A DNA stretch of 64,000 nucleotides from Purshia tridentata (lineage: Eukaryota > Streptophyta > Magnoliopsida > Rosales > Rosaceae): assembly GCA_003254885.1 (NCBI GenBank), contig QANT01002677.1:62001-126000 (forward strand), given 5' to 3'. Positions 16,048 through 27,672 of this stretch are shown here, piece by piece; position 1 is the stretch's first letter; every line of letters begins with the position of its first letter. The notes under the pieces were generated by a model, which was given only the letters and a program-made list of their open reading frames with translations, had not been told where the DNA came from and did no database searches. Both the position numbers and the translations under genes were made by a program.

Positions 16048-16614
16048 TCATTCAAACCGGTGGCAGCCTCGGTTGCCTCCAGCACTGGTCGCCCTTCCAA
16101 AGCCAAAGCACAATGTTGAAGTAGGTGACCCAACAACTTCCTCTTCATCATCTCCCCTGGAGTCAAACGATGAGCTCGGGCTCGAAAACCTGCTCCTTGA
16201 TTGACATTTCGTCGAGTACTGCACTGGCACAAGCATTGATGATTCTGTTGGTGATGAAAACAATGGAGATGATGGTGAAGATGGCACATGGGTTTTCTTC
16301 AGACTTATTTTTGGGAACAGGGTGTGTAAAAGATTGGATCTTGAATTCTTCTTGGTGGGTTTCTTGTGCAAATTGGAATAGTAGGAAGGAGGAGGAGTGA
16401 GAGGAGGAAGTGTGTCCTCACTCAATGTGCTTTTGGGAGTACCAGGCTGAGACTCCCACATGAATGGGACACTACGAGTTAGTCCTCCGTAGTAGACCTT
16501 GAAGGATGGGTTGGCCATGGAGCTTTCCTTGGACACAAGCTTAGAGAAGAACTTGTCATCTTCTTTGATTGGGAGGGACTTTTGGGGAAGCTCAGAGCTG
16601 TTGCTGCTGAACAT
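16048..16614 (-). CDS. DUF688-type plant protein, single exon
   Basis: A 188-residue intronless reading frame. The family signature SVPFMWESQPGTPK is at residues 48-61, followed by a proline-rich PPLTPPPSYYSN segment (about 70-81). Next come a basic stretch with PKISLKKTH, Ser/Pro low complexity (110-127), and an acidic DDEEEVVGSPTSTL near the end. These short proteins have no known biochemical function. The WE-Q-PGTPK core followed by PP-TPPP recurs across plant paralogues, and the rest is probably disordered. No signal peptide or membrane segment is seen. The ATG at 16614 is the first in frame after a TATA-like element at 16748. The frame stays open past the motif to a stop after HRFE. An alternative is that a second exon extends the C-terminus, but I see no clear donor. 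Function unknown. Confidence 0.75.
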   Translation of the reverse strand: MFSSNSSELPQKSLPIKEDDKFFSKLVSKESSMANPSFKVYYGGLTRSVPFMWESQPGTPKSTLSEDTLPPLTPPPSYYSNLHKKPTKKNSRSNLLHTLFPKISLKKTHVPSSPSSPLFSSPTESSMLVPVQYSTKCQSRSRFSSPSSSFDSRGDDEEEVVGSPTSTLCFGFGRATSAGGNRGCHRFE

Positions 16615-16745
16615 CTTGGATTGTTGGGTTTGCTTCTTCTGTTTGGTTGTTGATGAGTAACTTTTAGAAGGGCTAGCTGCTCAAGTGGGGGAGAAGGTGA
16701 AGCAGGGGGAGGGCAATTAGTTTGGCTTGGCTTTGCTTTCGGATT

Positions 16746-16754
16746 AATATATAA
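16746..16754 (-). promoter_or_regulatory. Probable TATA box of the DUF688 gene
   Basis: On the minus strand TTATATATT stands about 130 bases before the ATG at 16614, a usual plant distance. Confidence 0.5.
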
Positions 16755-18281
16755 GTCCACCGCACACTGCACACTGAACTCAAACAAACAAGATATGTTA
16801 ATTAATCGCACAACTCCATTGTTGACTTTTAAAAGCTAACCATTTGGACGAGTTCTTAACGTTTGGTTTTAACTTTGTAAATTGTTGCTTAATTACATGC
16901 AGCTTAGCTTCCACAGATTTAATCACGCTATTAATGAAAAAACTGAATAATGGCGTATGGCCATGGTCTTTATCGATGGGTCTGAAACCAACAAATCAGT
17001 AGGAAGAAATGTTAATTAGTTGTAGTCCTTGACACTGTCCTGATTAAGCCTGTGTTCAAAGTCATTATATATATGTCTGCACAAATAATTAAGCAGGTAC
17101 ATAATTAATTGTGTGATTATTTGAGTAGTTTAACTCGTCAAGTCATACTATAGTTAGAAAAGTTAAAAACCCAAAATAACATTAATATTAATTATTTGTG
17201 GTCCTCGAGGACCTCGACAAGCCAAAGGAGGTTTATGATTCAGCTAGTAACATTAATCAATTACATAAATAAAAGTAACATTGAAAGATAAGTATTAACA
17301 ACAAAATTGCCAGAATTGGATGAAATTTGTTATACTTGAATTCGATAATTATAGTTAATGATAAATATGACAGAACGCCGTGAGTTGCAAGTAGAAGAAT
17401 GCGTATGAGCTAGGCATTGCATTGCAATGAGTCAAAATGACCTTTGCGTAGTAAAATGGCTCTTTTATGTAGAAGGAATATTATCATGCATAGAAGATTC
17501 ATGCATGATGCATACCCTTCGTCCAACCCTCGTTTACCACCTTAATATTTATTTCGAATAAGTATCATGTCACATTAAATTATGTCTACCCTAAGAGGAA
17601 TTGTTCAAAGTCGACTTAAAGGGCGGTTCTAAAGTCAGAATTATACAACTATTATTCTAATTCTTGTTGGTTTGATATCACTATTTTTTTATTATATCTG
17701 AGGGAGAGAAACCAAGTATTTAGAGGAAGTATTTGTCCTCAACTAACTAATTCGAATTGACCCTATCGATTCTCAAACAAGATTTAAGAATTTGGAACCC
17801 ATTTAAATTAAACACTTTCATCTATTTTAATTAAACACAAAAAAGAAAAAAGGCTTTTGTTAATGAGAGAACTTTTGGTTTTAGTAGTACGTCAAAATTT
17901 TACGGTAACACAAGTTTGTTGAGCATAATTAAAGTGACATTAATTTTAGTATATTTAAGGTGCATGCAGGCTATGCACTTATGCAGTATGCCTCACAGTG
18001 ATCGCACATTTGAATGGCTTATGTGGCTCATAACTGTTACACGCCTAAGGTTTCTCTAAGATGAGAAGTTGGTGAAGGCAATGCTCTATTGCTCCCACTA
18101 CATGTCCTTTTTATTTCATTTTCTTGATTTTTAAATGTGTCTAAATGTCTTTTTCATTTATTATTAAAGTGGATGAAAGATAAATGATTAAGTGGGCCTT
18201 AATTATATTTATAACATAGTGTGCAGCCTACTTAAAACTCTTAAAACGACAACCCTATCAAGCTACAACAAAAACTTATTA
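16755..18281. other. Divergent intergenic region, left part
   Basis: AT-rich promoter-side DNA of the DUF688 gene with no ORF of interest. Nothing repeated or structured stands out before the inverted repeat that begins at about 18282. Confidence 0.55.
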
Positions 18282-18586
18282 GCTTCGTTTGATTGTTACA
18301 ATTGGATTGGAAAAGATAAATATCAAATTTATGTGTATTTGAGGAAAAAAATTTTAATTTAAAGAAATAATATGAGAATAAGATAAATAAATTATGAAAA
18401 AAACTTATCTCATACAGTCTCCTCAAAATAGTCAGGATTAGCAATAATAATATTTCTCTTATGACTAAGTTAATTTTTTTTTCATTTTCTTCATTCAAGT
18501 TAAAAAACTCTCTCCATCTTCTACCTTAAATACACATAAATCTTGTTATTTTCCTTTCTAATCTAATCTTAAATACCAAATGAGGC
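18282..18586. mobile_element. MITE-like foldback element, about 305 bp
   Basis: The ends are long inverted repeats. The left end GCTTCGTTTGATTGTTACAA and the reverse complement of the right end (GCCTCATTTGGTATTTAAGA) align. The match continues through TTTATGTGTATTTGAGG on the left and TTTATGTGTATTTAAGG on the right. Inner segments also pair (GAATAAGATAA with TTATCTCATA). There is no coding capacity. The CTCATTTGGTA-like ends resemble common hAT-type or PIF-type dicot MITEs, but I cannot see a clean target-site duplication, so the superfamily is open. Confidence 0.7.
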
Positions 18587-19636
18587 CAATTATGTACAAT
18601 CCATACGATATAGTATACTACTATGATTTCTCCAAGTCCTCACTATCTTTGCCTCTAATTAGATTTGGACATGGAACACATTAATTCAGATTTTGGCCCA
18701 ATGGAGTCTTATCGGGCTCTATTAAATGAATGCATTAACAAAAACTTAATGGGCCTATCCAAGTGAATGGGCATTAAGTCAGTAATGTGATTGCTTAGTA
18801 AATGGAGTACAAACCTAAATAATTGGACCGACAAGGTACTGGACTAAGTGGTTCCATCAAACTTAACAATATCACCTTATTAAGGTGTGGGTCACTCACT
18901 CACTAGTTAATTTTAAAAAATTGCTTTTGTAGTATTGCTTCCTACTACAAAAGCACGTGCTTTTTTCCAGTAGTCCTGAACGTTGAAAGTACTTGAGTAT
19001 GTGATAGATTCTCGCGAACAGTACCAGCCAACAGTACCAGGCCAACGGCCCAAAGCCAAGAGGAGAAGTGCTTTTATCGCGCTTTTATCATTACCCAGAA
19101 TTCAAGGCAGAACAGAAGCCCGTTAGGTTGTAAATAAGTGCTTTTGTTTGTTGCCGTTGAAAAAATGCAAGACACTCTCGCGCGTATGCCCCCACCACAT
19201 CAAATTTCAAAAATCAATGCGCTGTAAGCAGCATTCAAGTCTTTTCTCACCCCGCCTTTCCCATAAGGTCATAAAACTCGCACTATTTTCCCTCCTCTAC
19301 CGCTGAAATACCCGTAAAATTCCATCATAGTGAAGGGTATTTCAGGAACGCCCGAAAAGCCAAACGTACACTTTCTTCTGTTTTTTTTTTAGCCGTATGT
19401 TTTGTTTTCTTGTGCGTCTCTGTACGGCGTGGCGACCTCACTCTCTTTATATGGTAGTAGACCAGACCATGCTACTTCGGTTGTCTGCTGTCTGAAACAG
19501 ACTCCAAACTCTCCTCAAAACCAAACATCATTATTCATTACTACTCACTAACCTAACCTTATCAAATATCATCTACCGCAAGGTCTTGGGTTTTTGAGGA
19601 TTTTCAATCTTTGTTCTCATTTTGTCGGGTCCGGAT
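18587..19636. other. Promoter and leader region of the WEB-family gene
   Basis: It contains a perfect 13-bp hairpin (18922-18955, separate entry), then GC-richer DNA from about 19020. The likely TATA region lies near 19447 (tttatatgg), and a leader runs to the ATG at 19637. No other gene is visible. Confidence 0.5.
18922..18955. repeat. Perfect 13-bp inverted repeat with 8-base loop
   Basis: TGCTTTTGTAGTA and TACTACAAAAGCA flank the loop TTGCTTCC. The right arm is followed by CGTGCTTTTTT. Related AGTGCTTTT words recur at about 19068 and 19136. It is probably a remnant of a short inverted-repeat element rather than a terminator, as it lies in a promoter region. Confidence 0.7.
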
Positions 19637-22072
19637 ATGGAGCCCCATAACAGCGGAGTGTCGGAGTCGTGTTTGGATGTGAAGGAGGAGAGGGGTTTGA
19701 GGTCAGAGATCGATACGTCAGCGCCTTTTGAGTCGGTGAAGGAGGCAGTGAGTCGATTCGGTGGAATCGGTTACTGGAAACCTTCTCATACTAAGCCTTC
19801 CCAGCCTCAGGTATGCTCTCGCTTTCTTTCTTTCTTTCTCTCCAAACAGATAAAGCTGGGGTTTTTATTTCGAGAAAAAAGTCAATAAAAATGGTCTTTT
19901 TGGGGTCATAAAGTTTGAGTTTAAATGCGTGTTTATGTTCTTTTAAAGTTGGTTGTTGGTTTACATTGCTCATTGTAATGGAACTATGAAGTGCATTCTC
20001 ACACTTGCATTAGAGCAAACCCAAATCTTTTGATTGCTTCTAAACGTTTGAAACTTGAAACTTCTAAAGGAATTTATGACTGTCAATTTTTATGGAATAG
20101 TATGACACACACTCACTGGCTATTAGCCATTGTTGGAATTTATGGCTCATGAAGGTTGTTTCTATGTTACTTTTACTTTGATCTCAAAGAAATAGTGGAT
20201 ACTGAAATGTGAATGGTGATTCATTTTTGTGTTGCTGTGTAGGGGTTAAAGGTTTTTGGTTTGTTACATAATGTAGTGTTCCTGATCCGTCCTGTCATAT
20301 GTTCGTATGTAGGTGCACGGTCATATTTCATAAGTAGTAATTCTGGGTCCTTTTGGTGTTAAAATCATCTTGGAGGGGTTACCCATTTCATAGAATTTCT
20401 GGACCATCACTCCCAAACCCCTTATTTTCCATATTTCCCCAAAATTTTTCTTTTGTGCTTTTGCGCCCTGGTTGTTTCTCTTGAAAATTGGAAGCTGTCT
20501 TCCATATTCTAAATACTATAGGCATGTTTATGTGCTTTAGAACCTTATTGTGTGGTGACATGTTTTTCCTATTAGCAGCATGACATGAAAGAGGTTGAAG
20601 GTGGAAAACTGGAGGAGCAGGCTTTGCAGTTGGAGAAAGATCTCATTCTGAAAGAAAGGGAAACTCTGGATGTCCTAATAGAACTGGAACAAACCAAAAA
20701 GACCATTGACGAATTGAGAAACAAGCTAGTGAAAGAAGTATCTGAAGTGAATGCGACCCTTGCGACAAATGGAGGTAAAGAGAACATGATTCCTGTGGTT
20801 AAAGAAGCAGATAAGGAAAACCATGGGAATGAGGATGGTCATTGCAATTCAATGGAAGGTGTGAGCCCTTGCCCTTCTTCAGCTCCTGGTTTAATCTTAA
20901 TGGAATTGAAACAGGCTAAGTTGAACCTTACCAGGACTACTAGTGATCTTGCTGATATTCGAGTTTCTGTTGAATCATTGAACAAGAAATTAGAGAAGGA
21001 AAGAAACACACTTGAGAAAACCCATGTGAGGTTAAATTCAAATTCATTGAAAATATTATCTCTTGAAGAAGCGTTAAACCAAACAAAACTAAGGCTTCAA
21101 TTGGCAAAGGATGCTGATACTAAAGGTGGTCATCACAATTCTTTTGATACTTCAAAGGAGCTTCAAAGATTGAGTTCTGAGACAGAACAGTTCAGAAAAA
21201 TGGCAGAAGCTGCAAAATTAGAGGTCTTGAGAGCAACATCGGAGATTGAACAGACAAGAACTAAGATAAAAACAGCTGAAATCAGGTTGTTTGCTGCCAG
21301 AAAAATGAAAGAGGCAGCTAGAGCTGCAGAAACTGTTGCTCTAGCAGAGATTAAGGCTTTATCGAACCTTGAGAGTTTATCTGGAGATTCATTGGAGAAA
21401 CCTGAGGGAGTAACTCTTTCAATCGAGGAGTACTCATCCTTAACTCGCAAAGTCCGAGATGCAGAGGAACTTTCTAAGAAGAGAGTAATAGATGCCATGC
21501 TTCATGTCGATGAAGCAAATGTATCAAAAGTGGAAATCTTGAAAAAGGTAGAGGAAGCAACTGAAGAAGTCAAAACCAGTAAAAAGGCATTGGAAGAAGC
21601 TTTGAACAGAGTGGATGCTGCAAATAGAGGGAAACTAGCAGTTGAAGAAGCTCTTCGCAAATGGAGATCGCGGAATGGTCAAAAAAGGCGTTCTGTACAA
21701 AACTCTACCAAGTTCAAAAATCCTTACCCGTCTAATCATGGTAGAGAATTACAGTTGCGTGATGTAAATGGTCTGAACCTGGTTAATGATGGACCGATAC
21801 CTGTTTTGAAGCCAACCTTATCAATAGGACAAATTCTAAGCAGGAAGCTGCTTTTGCCAGAAGAGGATGAAATGGAGGTGGCAGGAAAAAGCCCTGTAAA
21901 ACAAAAGGTGTCGCTGGGTCAAATGCTTAGTAAACAAAATGGTGATCAACCCTCTTCTAGCAGTCTCAAGAATTTGTCTGCTAAGAGGAAGAAGTCTGGT
22001 TTTGCTCGATTCTCGCTACTTTTGACAAAGCAAAGCAGGAAAAAGAAGAAGCCAACTCTGAACTTGAGGTAA
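19637..22072 (+). CDS. WEB family (DUF827) coiled-coil protein, At2g38370-like
   Basis: Two exons: 19637-19810, and 20579 (or 20576) to 22072, giving 555 or 556 residues. Exon 1 carries the family start IDTSAPFESVKEAVSRFGG followed by GYWKP. Exon 2 is almost entirely coiled coil from HDMKEVEGGKLEEQALQLEK to about residue 405. It includes KERETLDVLIELEQTK and the late VEEALRKWRSRNGQKRRS segment. The C-terminal quarter has two short related motifs, LSIGQILSRKLLLPEEDE and KVSLGQMLSKQ, and ends in a Lys/Arg-rich tail. Known WEB1, WEB2 and PMI2 proteins help steer chloroplast photorelocation through actin. The GGIGYWKP start points to the At2g38370 branch, whose role is not established. The start at 19637 is the first ATG. 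Oddity: the exon 2 acceptor is a NAGNAG (TTAGCAG), so one Gln may be included or skipped. Confidence 0.9.
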
Positions 22073-24358
22073 TTCGGCCAGTCAATCAGCTGATCTCAAT
22101 CAAGCGCTGACGTTTAGTTGTGTGTACTTATGTTTGCTTCCCTATCCTCAGTCTCTGATTGTGCTTGCTTTAGGATTTGTTTAAATTAAGTTGGGATTGT
22201 TTCCCAGACTTATGTATCTGTTTACTATATATATAAGCCTTTCTGTGTTGTGAAAATGCTTGTGATCTACACCTACCTAATGCTTAACTTCTCTAGCGTG
22301 ATGTTTAATTTTATTCCCAAAAGGTGCATACAAAAGAGGATAGTTAGTCAGCAATACTCAATAGAGAAGTTATAAGCTTATTGGGTATCCTGAAGTTTCA
22401 GTTATCATTGTATTCCATGCGGATGCATGAAATGAACAAGTCTGGCTCGAGGTTGTAGTAATTGTTTAACTTCATGTAGTGCCCAATGTGGTTACTTCAA
22501 GAGCTGAAGTGAAGTTAATTGTGCTTGTGATGGATGATGACCAAAACATGGCCCAATAAACAAAGCTTGGCATCATTTTGAAGCAATCAGAAGCCAGACT
22601 CAAGTAAAATGGATCCCATCAAGCCGTGCAAATTTGAAAAAAACTTCAAGCAATAGAAACTAGATAGGCATCTATTATATGCCCAATTAATATATATCAA
22701 AACATGCCAACTACCATTTATTAATGGCATAATTTGCAGTAGAGAACAAAAAAAAAGCCTTATGTCTTAGAAAGTGAGTAAATTTGTTATTGGAGAGAAA
22801 TCGAGTATTTATTTTATCAAAAATGGCAATTTGATAACAATTCTTAGATGTTTCGTTTAAAAATGACTGAACAATGATGTTTCTTTGGAATATTCGATGG
22901 ATTTCTTGATTATATCTTTTCTTCGATTTTTAAGATCACATCCACTCACGTGCCGTATAAGTATTAGTCTAAAATATTTTAAATATTCATTTAGATAGCA
23001 AATAATTCAATTCGCAGTTACTTAATTTTAATAATTCCAAAAAATAAAGAAGCAATCCTAATTGGATACGCAAAAATATGAAAATTTCCATTGTGACACG
23101 TGGCGATATGAGAGATGAGGGAACTTGAATGTGGGATGTTGCTTAGCACAGAGAAGCGAGAACCCAATGGCAGCTCCATAAAAACAAGAAGTAATCTAAT
23201 CATCACCCAACGAGAATTCAATTATTCAACGCGTTGCCCAACCCAACATTGAAAAGAAAAGAAAAGAAAAGGTATCAATCTCTCTCTCACAATCTGTTTC
23301 CCCTTCTTTCCAATTGTTCGGGATTTCAATTGCGTTATTTTTGTTTTGCCATCATCGAAAATCGTATGATCTTCTTTCTTGCAACTTCAATTCTTACCTC
23401 GGACTTGTTCGGTGATTTCGTTTCTCACGTTTTCTCTGCTGCCAAACACCAAACGGAAATTTTAGGATTTATTTGTTATCTCTCTATCTAAATTTTTAAG
23501 TATGTTCTTCTAATGTTTTCGGCATATGAGTGGCAGTTTAATATGATTGGTTGCTTGTTTCGTTGTTCTATTTTCATGTCTTTCACAAATATTCTTACTT
23601 TGGGTTTCTAATTAAGGTGTTGTTTGTTTGGTTATTGATTTTATAGCTGTTATTGCTTTACTAGTACCATAATTTCAGTTGGGTAAATCATTAAAAGCAT
23701 GAGAAGGGAACTCAAATAGTATTTCAATGTGCTCTAGGAGTGGTATTGATAGACACTGCACAAAATTAAGCTCTTTCACGCATGCACAAGACTCCCAATC
23801 AGCGTTTGGGATTTAGATTAATGCTGATTCAATATTGACTAAAAGAAGCAAACATTAAACTTCCAGTAGATTTTGACAAGCTAACCTTGAAATAGGCAGT
23901 AGCAACTTGGTTTAGTGGTGAATCAAGCTCCGGTAAAACTTAGGGTAGGTGCTCTGCCAACAAGTATGGTTGAATGTTGGGTGAGTCCTTATTGGGACCA
24001 AGAGGTCGCCTTGAATCTTTCCCGATGCTCTTTTGACTATGTCAGAAGTAGTCGATATCTAGCAACATGAATTTTCCTAATTTTATAAGCCATGGAATGC
24101 ATTTAGAATGTAATAAAAATTTCTTGTCTTAGAATGGAATCACAAAATTGTGATTTGCCCCTTCATCTGTTTTTGTGTCTTGTTTGCACCTTAGGCTCTC
24201 TATTTTCTACTATAAGATTATCTCACCACCACATTCTTCACTTTTTTTATATTAAGAAGCTACAACTACGACCAATTATGGTTTGTTATTGTTTCACGTT
24301 CTACAAATTTTGCATAGTGGCTATTTGATATTTTTCAAAGGTTGCAACTTCAGGCACC
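22073..24358. other. Interval between WEB gene and saposin gene
   Basis: The 3' UTR of the WEB gene runs to about 22260. The DNA is AT-rich to about 23080, then becomes promoter-like with a CACGTGGC G-box at 23098. From about 23230 a leader-like stretch (GAAAAGAAAAG followed by GTATCAATC) could be the first, noncoding exon of the saposin gene. Its acceptor would be just before 24341 (TTTCAAAG) or 24354. That leader intron is inference. No ORF with a domain is present. Confidence 0.5.
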
Positions 24359-26286
24359 ATGGCTGTGAAAGTTGGGTTCATATTTCTTTTCGTGCTGGGA
24401 GTTAGTTGGGCTTGTGATGCTAGACAAGTGACAAACCTTAAATTGTCAGGTAAAAATATATAGTCGTTGCTCAGTTAGTTTATATATTTGTGCTTTCCAA
24501 AATGTTATGCCAACATTTCTGCAGTGAGAGTCTAGGGTTCCCTGCACACTTCAATCTTTCTGGAGAAGAAATTGCTTTCTCATGCAATGAACATATTACT
24601 TAATTGACATTTCTGATTCAGTTACGAAGACAGAGCACCATGTGCAAGAGGTGGAAACTAAAACTTTGAAAGACGTTACTGGGAATGATAATGTGTGCAC
24701 ATTGTGTGAGGAGTTTGCTGCCCAGGCACTTGATTACATTAGTGAAAACAAGACCCAGACTGAGATCATTGAAATCCTACATGTATCCTGCTCTCAATTG
24801 CACTCGTTCAAGCAGCAGGTAGTTACCTTTTCTAGTAGCAATGATAGATTGATACTTTTGTAGAAGCATTACTAAAAGATTCTGGTTGGTTGCAGCCATT
24901 TCCAAAATTGTTTCTGTTAGTTGTTGGCCAAGTGTGTCAAATTTCATGCTGGTCAATTCATTATGAATGAGATTGATATTTGAAGTTGAAATTGAATGAC
25001 CTTCATCTGCACCATTTGGATACGGTGTTATAAATTGTTAATTACCAAGGGATTGATCAGTATAAGGTTTAGATAAGTACAATTATAAGAGATTTATTAC
25101 AGTATTTAGCACAGTATAGACAGTTGTCATGTTATTACAGGAAGATTTGTAGAGTTCTGATAAGCTATGAAGCATTGTATCTAATCCTAAAACATTGGTG
25201 ATGTTAAATTTTATTTGCTTCTTCCAAACCCCCTCGCCTCCAAAAAAGATTTCTGAATGTTTTCTTTTCTTCTTGTGTGACAGTGCGTCACTTTGGTGGA
25301 CTATTATGCTCCCCTCTTCTTCGTAGAGATTTCCTCTGTACAACCTGAACTTTTCTGCCTGAAGGTCAACCTCTGTCAGCAAATTGCGATGTTTTCTTCA
25401 CAACTCCGTGAGGATAGTTGTGGATTATGTCACCGTGCCGTTTCAGAAGCATTAGTTAAGTTGAAAGATCCTGATACACAGGTTTGTATTGGCACTACTG
25501 ATTATAATCTTGCATTTATCAGGTTTTGAAATGTATAACTACCATGATACTTTGGAATATACTCTATGACAACTTGTAGTATAATATATTTATTGGAGAT
25601 CCTTCATCCCACGACATTCCGATATATTTTATTTCATGAGCCATGTGACTTGCTGATACATAGATGATTAATTCTTTCTTTCTTTTTTACTGTCAGCTGG
25701 AGATTATTGAGTTGCTTTTGAAGGCATGCAATTCAGTGGAGAACTATGTCAAAAAGGTATTGAACTATGTCAAAATCTATAGATTCTTATGTATTCATGG
25801 ATAGTGCATTTAGTCCAGAAAGTTAATTTTACTGAAAAGATATACCGGCCCCACAATGTTGCATTAGAACTTAGATGGAGATTTTTGTGATTGGCTGATC
25901 AATCTAGCTGAAAATTGATATCCATATGTGAGAATTTATTGTTGGATGCACTAAAAGATTAATCACTTCTATTATTGTCATTTGTTGGAGATTAATAGCC
26001 ATAAGGATGCTATATATTGGCTGGTTAAGGTGAAGACTGTAGGTCTGGGAAGATGATATTCAAGAATTTCGGTGTTTGATTAACTTCATTTGGTTCTCTA
26101 ATATCCTCAAATTTTTGGCAGTGCAAGAGAATGGTTTTCGAGTATGGACCAGTACTCCTTGTCAATGCAGAGCAGTTCCTTGAAACAACAGACGTATGCA
26201 CTGCACTTCATGCCTGTAATACGAATACAGCTAGTACAGAGGAAGCAGCGTCCTTGACAAATGTAACCCTGGTTTCTGACTCTTAG
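24359..26286 (+). CDS. Two-domain saposin-like (SapB) protein
   Basis: Five exons (24359-24449, 24622-24818, 25284-25481, 25697-25756, 26122-26286) encode 236 residues. A signal peptide (MAVKVGFIFLFVLGVSWA) is followed by two saposin B folds. Domain 1 has Cys56, 59, 87, 97, 121 and 127. Domain 2 has Cys142, 145, 173, 183, 208 and 214. Spacing is the same in both to within one residue, so each should close three disulfides into a lipid-binding helical bundle. Similar plant proteins (for example AT3G51730 and AT5G01800, from memory) are thought to go to the vacuole or outside the cell and to help lipid hydrolases. Introns 2 and 4 both fall directly before the fourth Cys of their domain and in the same phase, a trace of internal duplication. 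The start is the first ATG that opens a signal peptide. There is no plant aspartic protease part, so this is not a phytepsin insert. Lipid partner unknown. Confidence 0.9.
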
Positions 26287-26668
26287 TCTTGGCAACAAAG
26301 ATATACAGAAATGGTGCACCTACCACGTTCTGTTTTATGTATTTTCACAATCCCAGGAGTGCCCGTGCTATAATATATTCGTGACTGGATACGTGATTGA
26401 TCGCTTGTAAAATATGTACGATATATTCAAATGCTTGCTTGAAAATGTTTGATCCTGAAACGTCTAAAGCGCAATCAAAAATCTTTTACCACTATATTCT
26501 GGGTTTTGGATAATTAGTCGCTGTCTCTGTGGAGCCAAATATATTTATTCTAAAACATATTTATATTTAAAGATTCAAAAAGACAAAACTTTATTGGGTG
26601 GTCCGGGTTCCACCAACAGTGGTGAGTTTCCTCTCTGCAGTTGTAGTTAATAAAGTGGTGAAAAATTG

Positions 26669-27070
26669 AATTTGATGTGTTGCATGTGCAGCCATGCACT
26701 TTGTCCGACACATTCGGATTACGCAAACAACTAAATTGGATTTGGAGAAATGGATTTTTGTGTGGTACTGTAAGTATTTAGTAAATGACGCTGAACCATA
26801 CATGTTAAAAATACAACTCGATCCGCAAGTCCAATTAAGTGTGAGACTGGAAGGTTCAAACCAGACCGATAGGCCAAGTACATATTTAACTTTTCTTCTT
26901 TTATTAATAAAAGTTAAAATAAAAAGTTGTTACCTCGATATTTTGTGAAGCTTCGCTCTGTAGTGATCACTACCTTTGCTTGGCTATGCTTTATTGCTTC
27001 ATATTAATAGATTCAATTAATTTCTTATAGTCATGATTGCTACAAATATCATGTATAGAATTGGGTTATA
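26669..27070 (+). repeat. Diverged duplication, copy A (saposin 3' flank)
   Basis: It shares ordered blocks with copy B: AATTTGATGTGTTGCAT, GTGTGGTACT, CGATCCGCAAGTCCAA, GTGAGACTGGAAGGTTCAA, GCCAAGTACATATTT, TATGCTTTATTGCTTCATAT and TAGAATTGGG. Insertions and deletions separate the blocks, so the copies are old. Confidence 0.75.
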
Positions 27071-27271
27071 TATATAACCCAAACATTGCTATTATTTTAT
27101 TTTTTGTAATAGTTTTCTTTTCAGTAAAACCTTTTCGTGAGTACCAAGTCTAGCTAGTTCTTCAACGACTAAAAAAAGGTCTAGTTCTTCAGTCTTGTAC
27201 TAAACCCTAGCGTTCTTTGTTCAAAGTATTTTTGCCGCAGTTGGTGATCGACAAAAGCTTAATATAAATAA

Positions 27272-27672
27272 TTATTGGAGATCCTTATCCCACGACATTC
27301 AATTTGATACGTTGCATATCCAGCCATATATTATTTTTGCGTGGTACTATGAGTCATCATGAGTTGACAAATCCATGTAACAAATTCGATCGGTAGAGCC
27401 ATACACGTTCAAACCCTCATAATACAAACACATGCGCGCATTTCTATAAAACACTACTCGATCGATCCGCAAGTCCAAGTAATTGTGAGACTGGAAGGTT
27501 CAATAAGCCAAGTACATATTTTAGCCAACAAAAAAACACAAAGCAGGATATTTTGTGAGTTACACGTACGCAAGAAGCTTCCCTTCGTAAGTCGGTACCT
27601 ATGCTTTATTGCTTCATATACTTACGATTGCTACATAAAATAAATCATATATGTAATAGAATTGGGGTTAGA
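27272..27672 (+). repeat. Diverged duplication, copy B, with a piece of saposin intron 3
   Basis: From 27301 it matches copy A block by block. Just before that, 27272-27300 (TTATTGGAGATCCTT onward to CCCACGACATTC) matches 25590-25619 inside intron 3 of the saposin gene. So copy B joins an intron 3 fragment directly to the 3' flank. This order fits a partial tandem duplication of the gene that later lost exons 4 and 5. Confidence 0.65.

Noticed and set aside
23925-24060. Possible SINE in the region before the saposin gene (TGGTTTAGTGG resembles an A box)
   Set aside because: No B box at the right distance, no A-rich tail and no target duplication.
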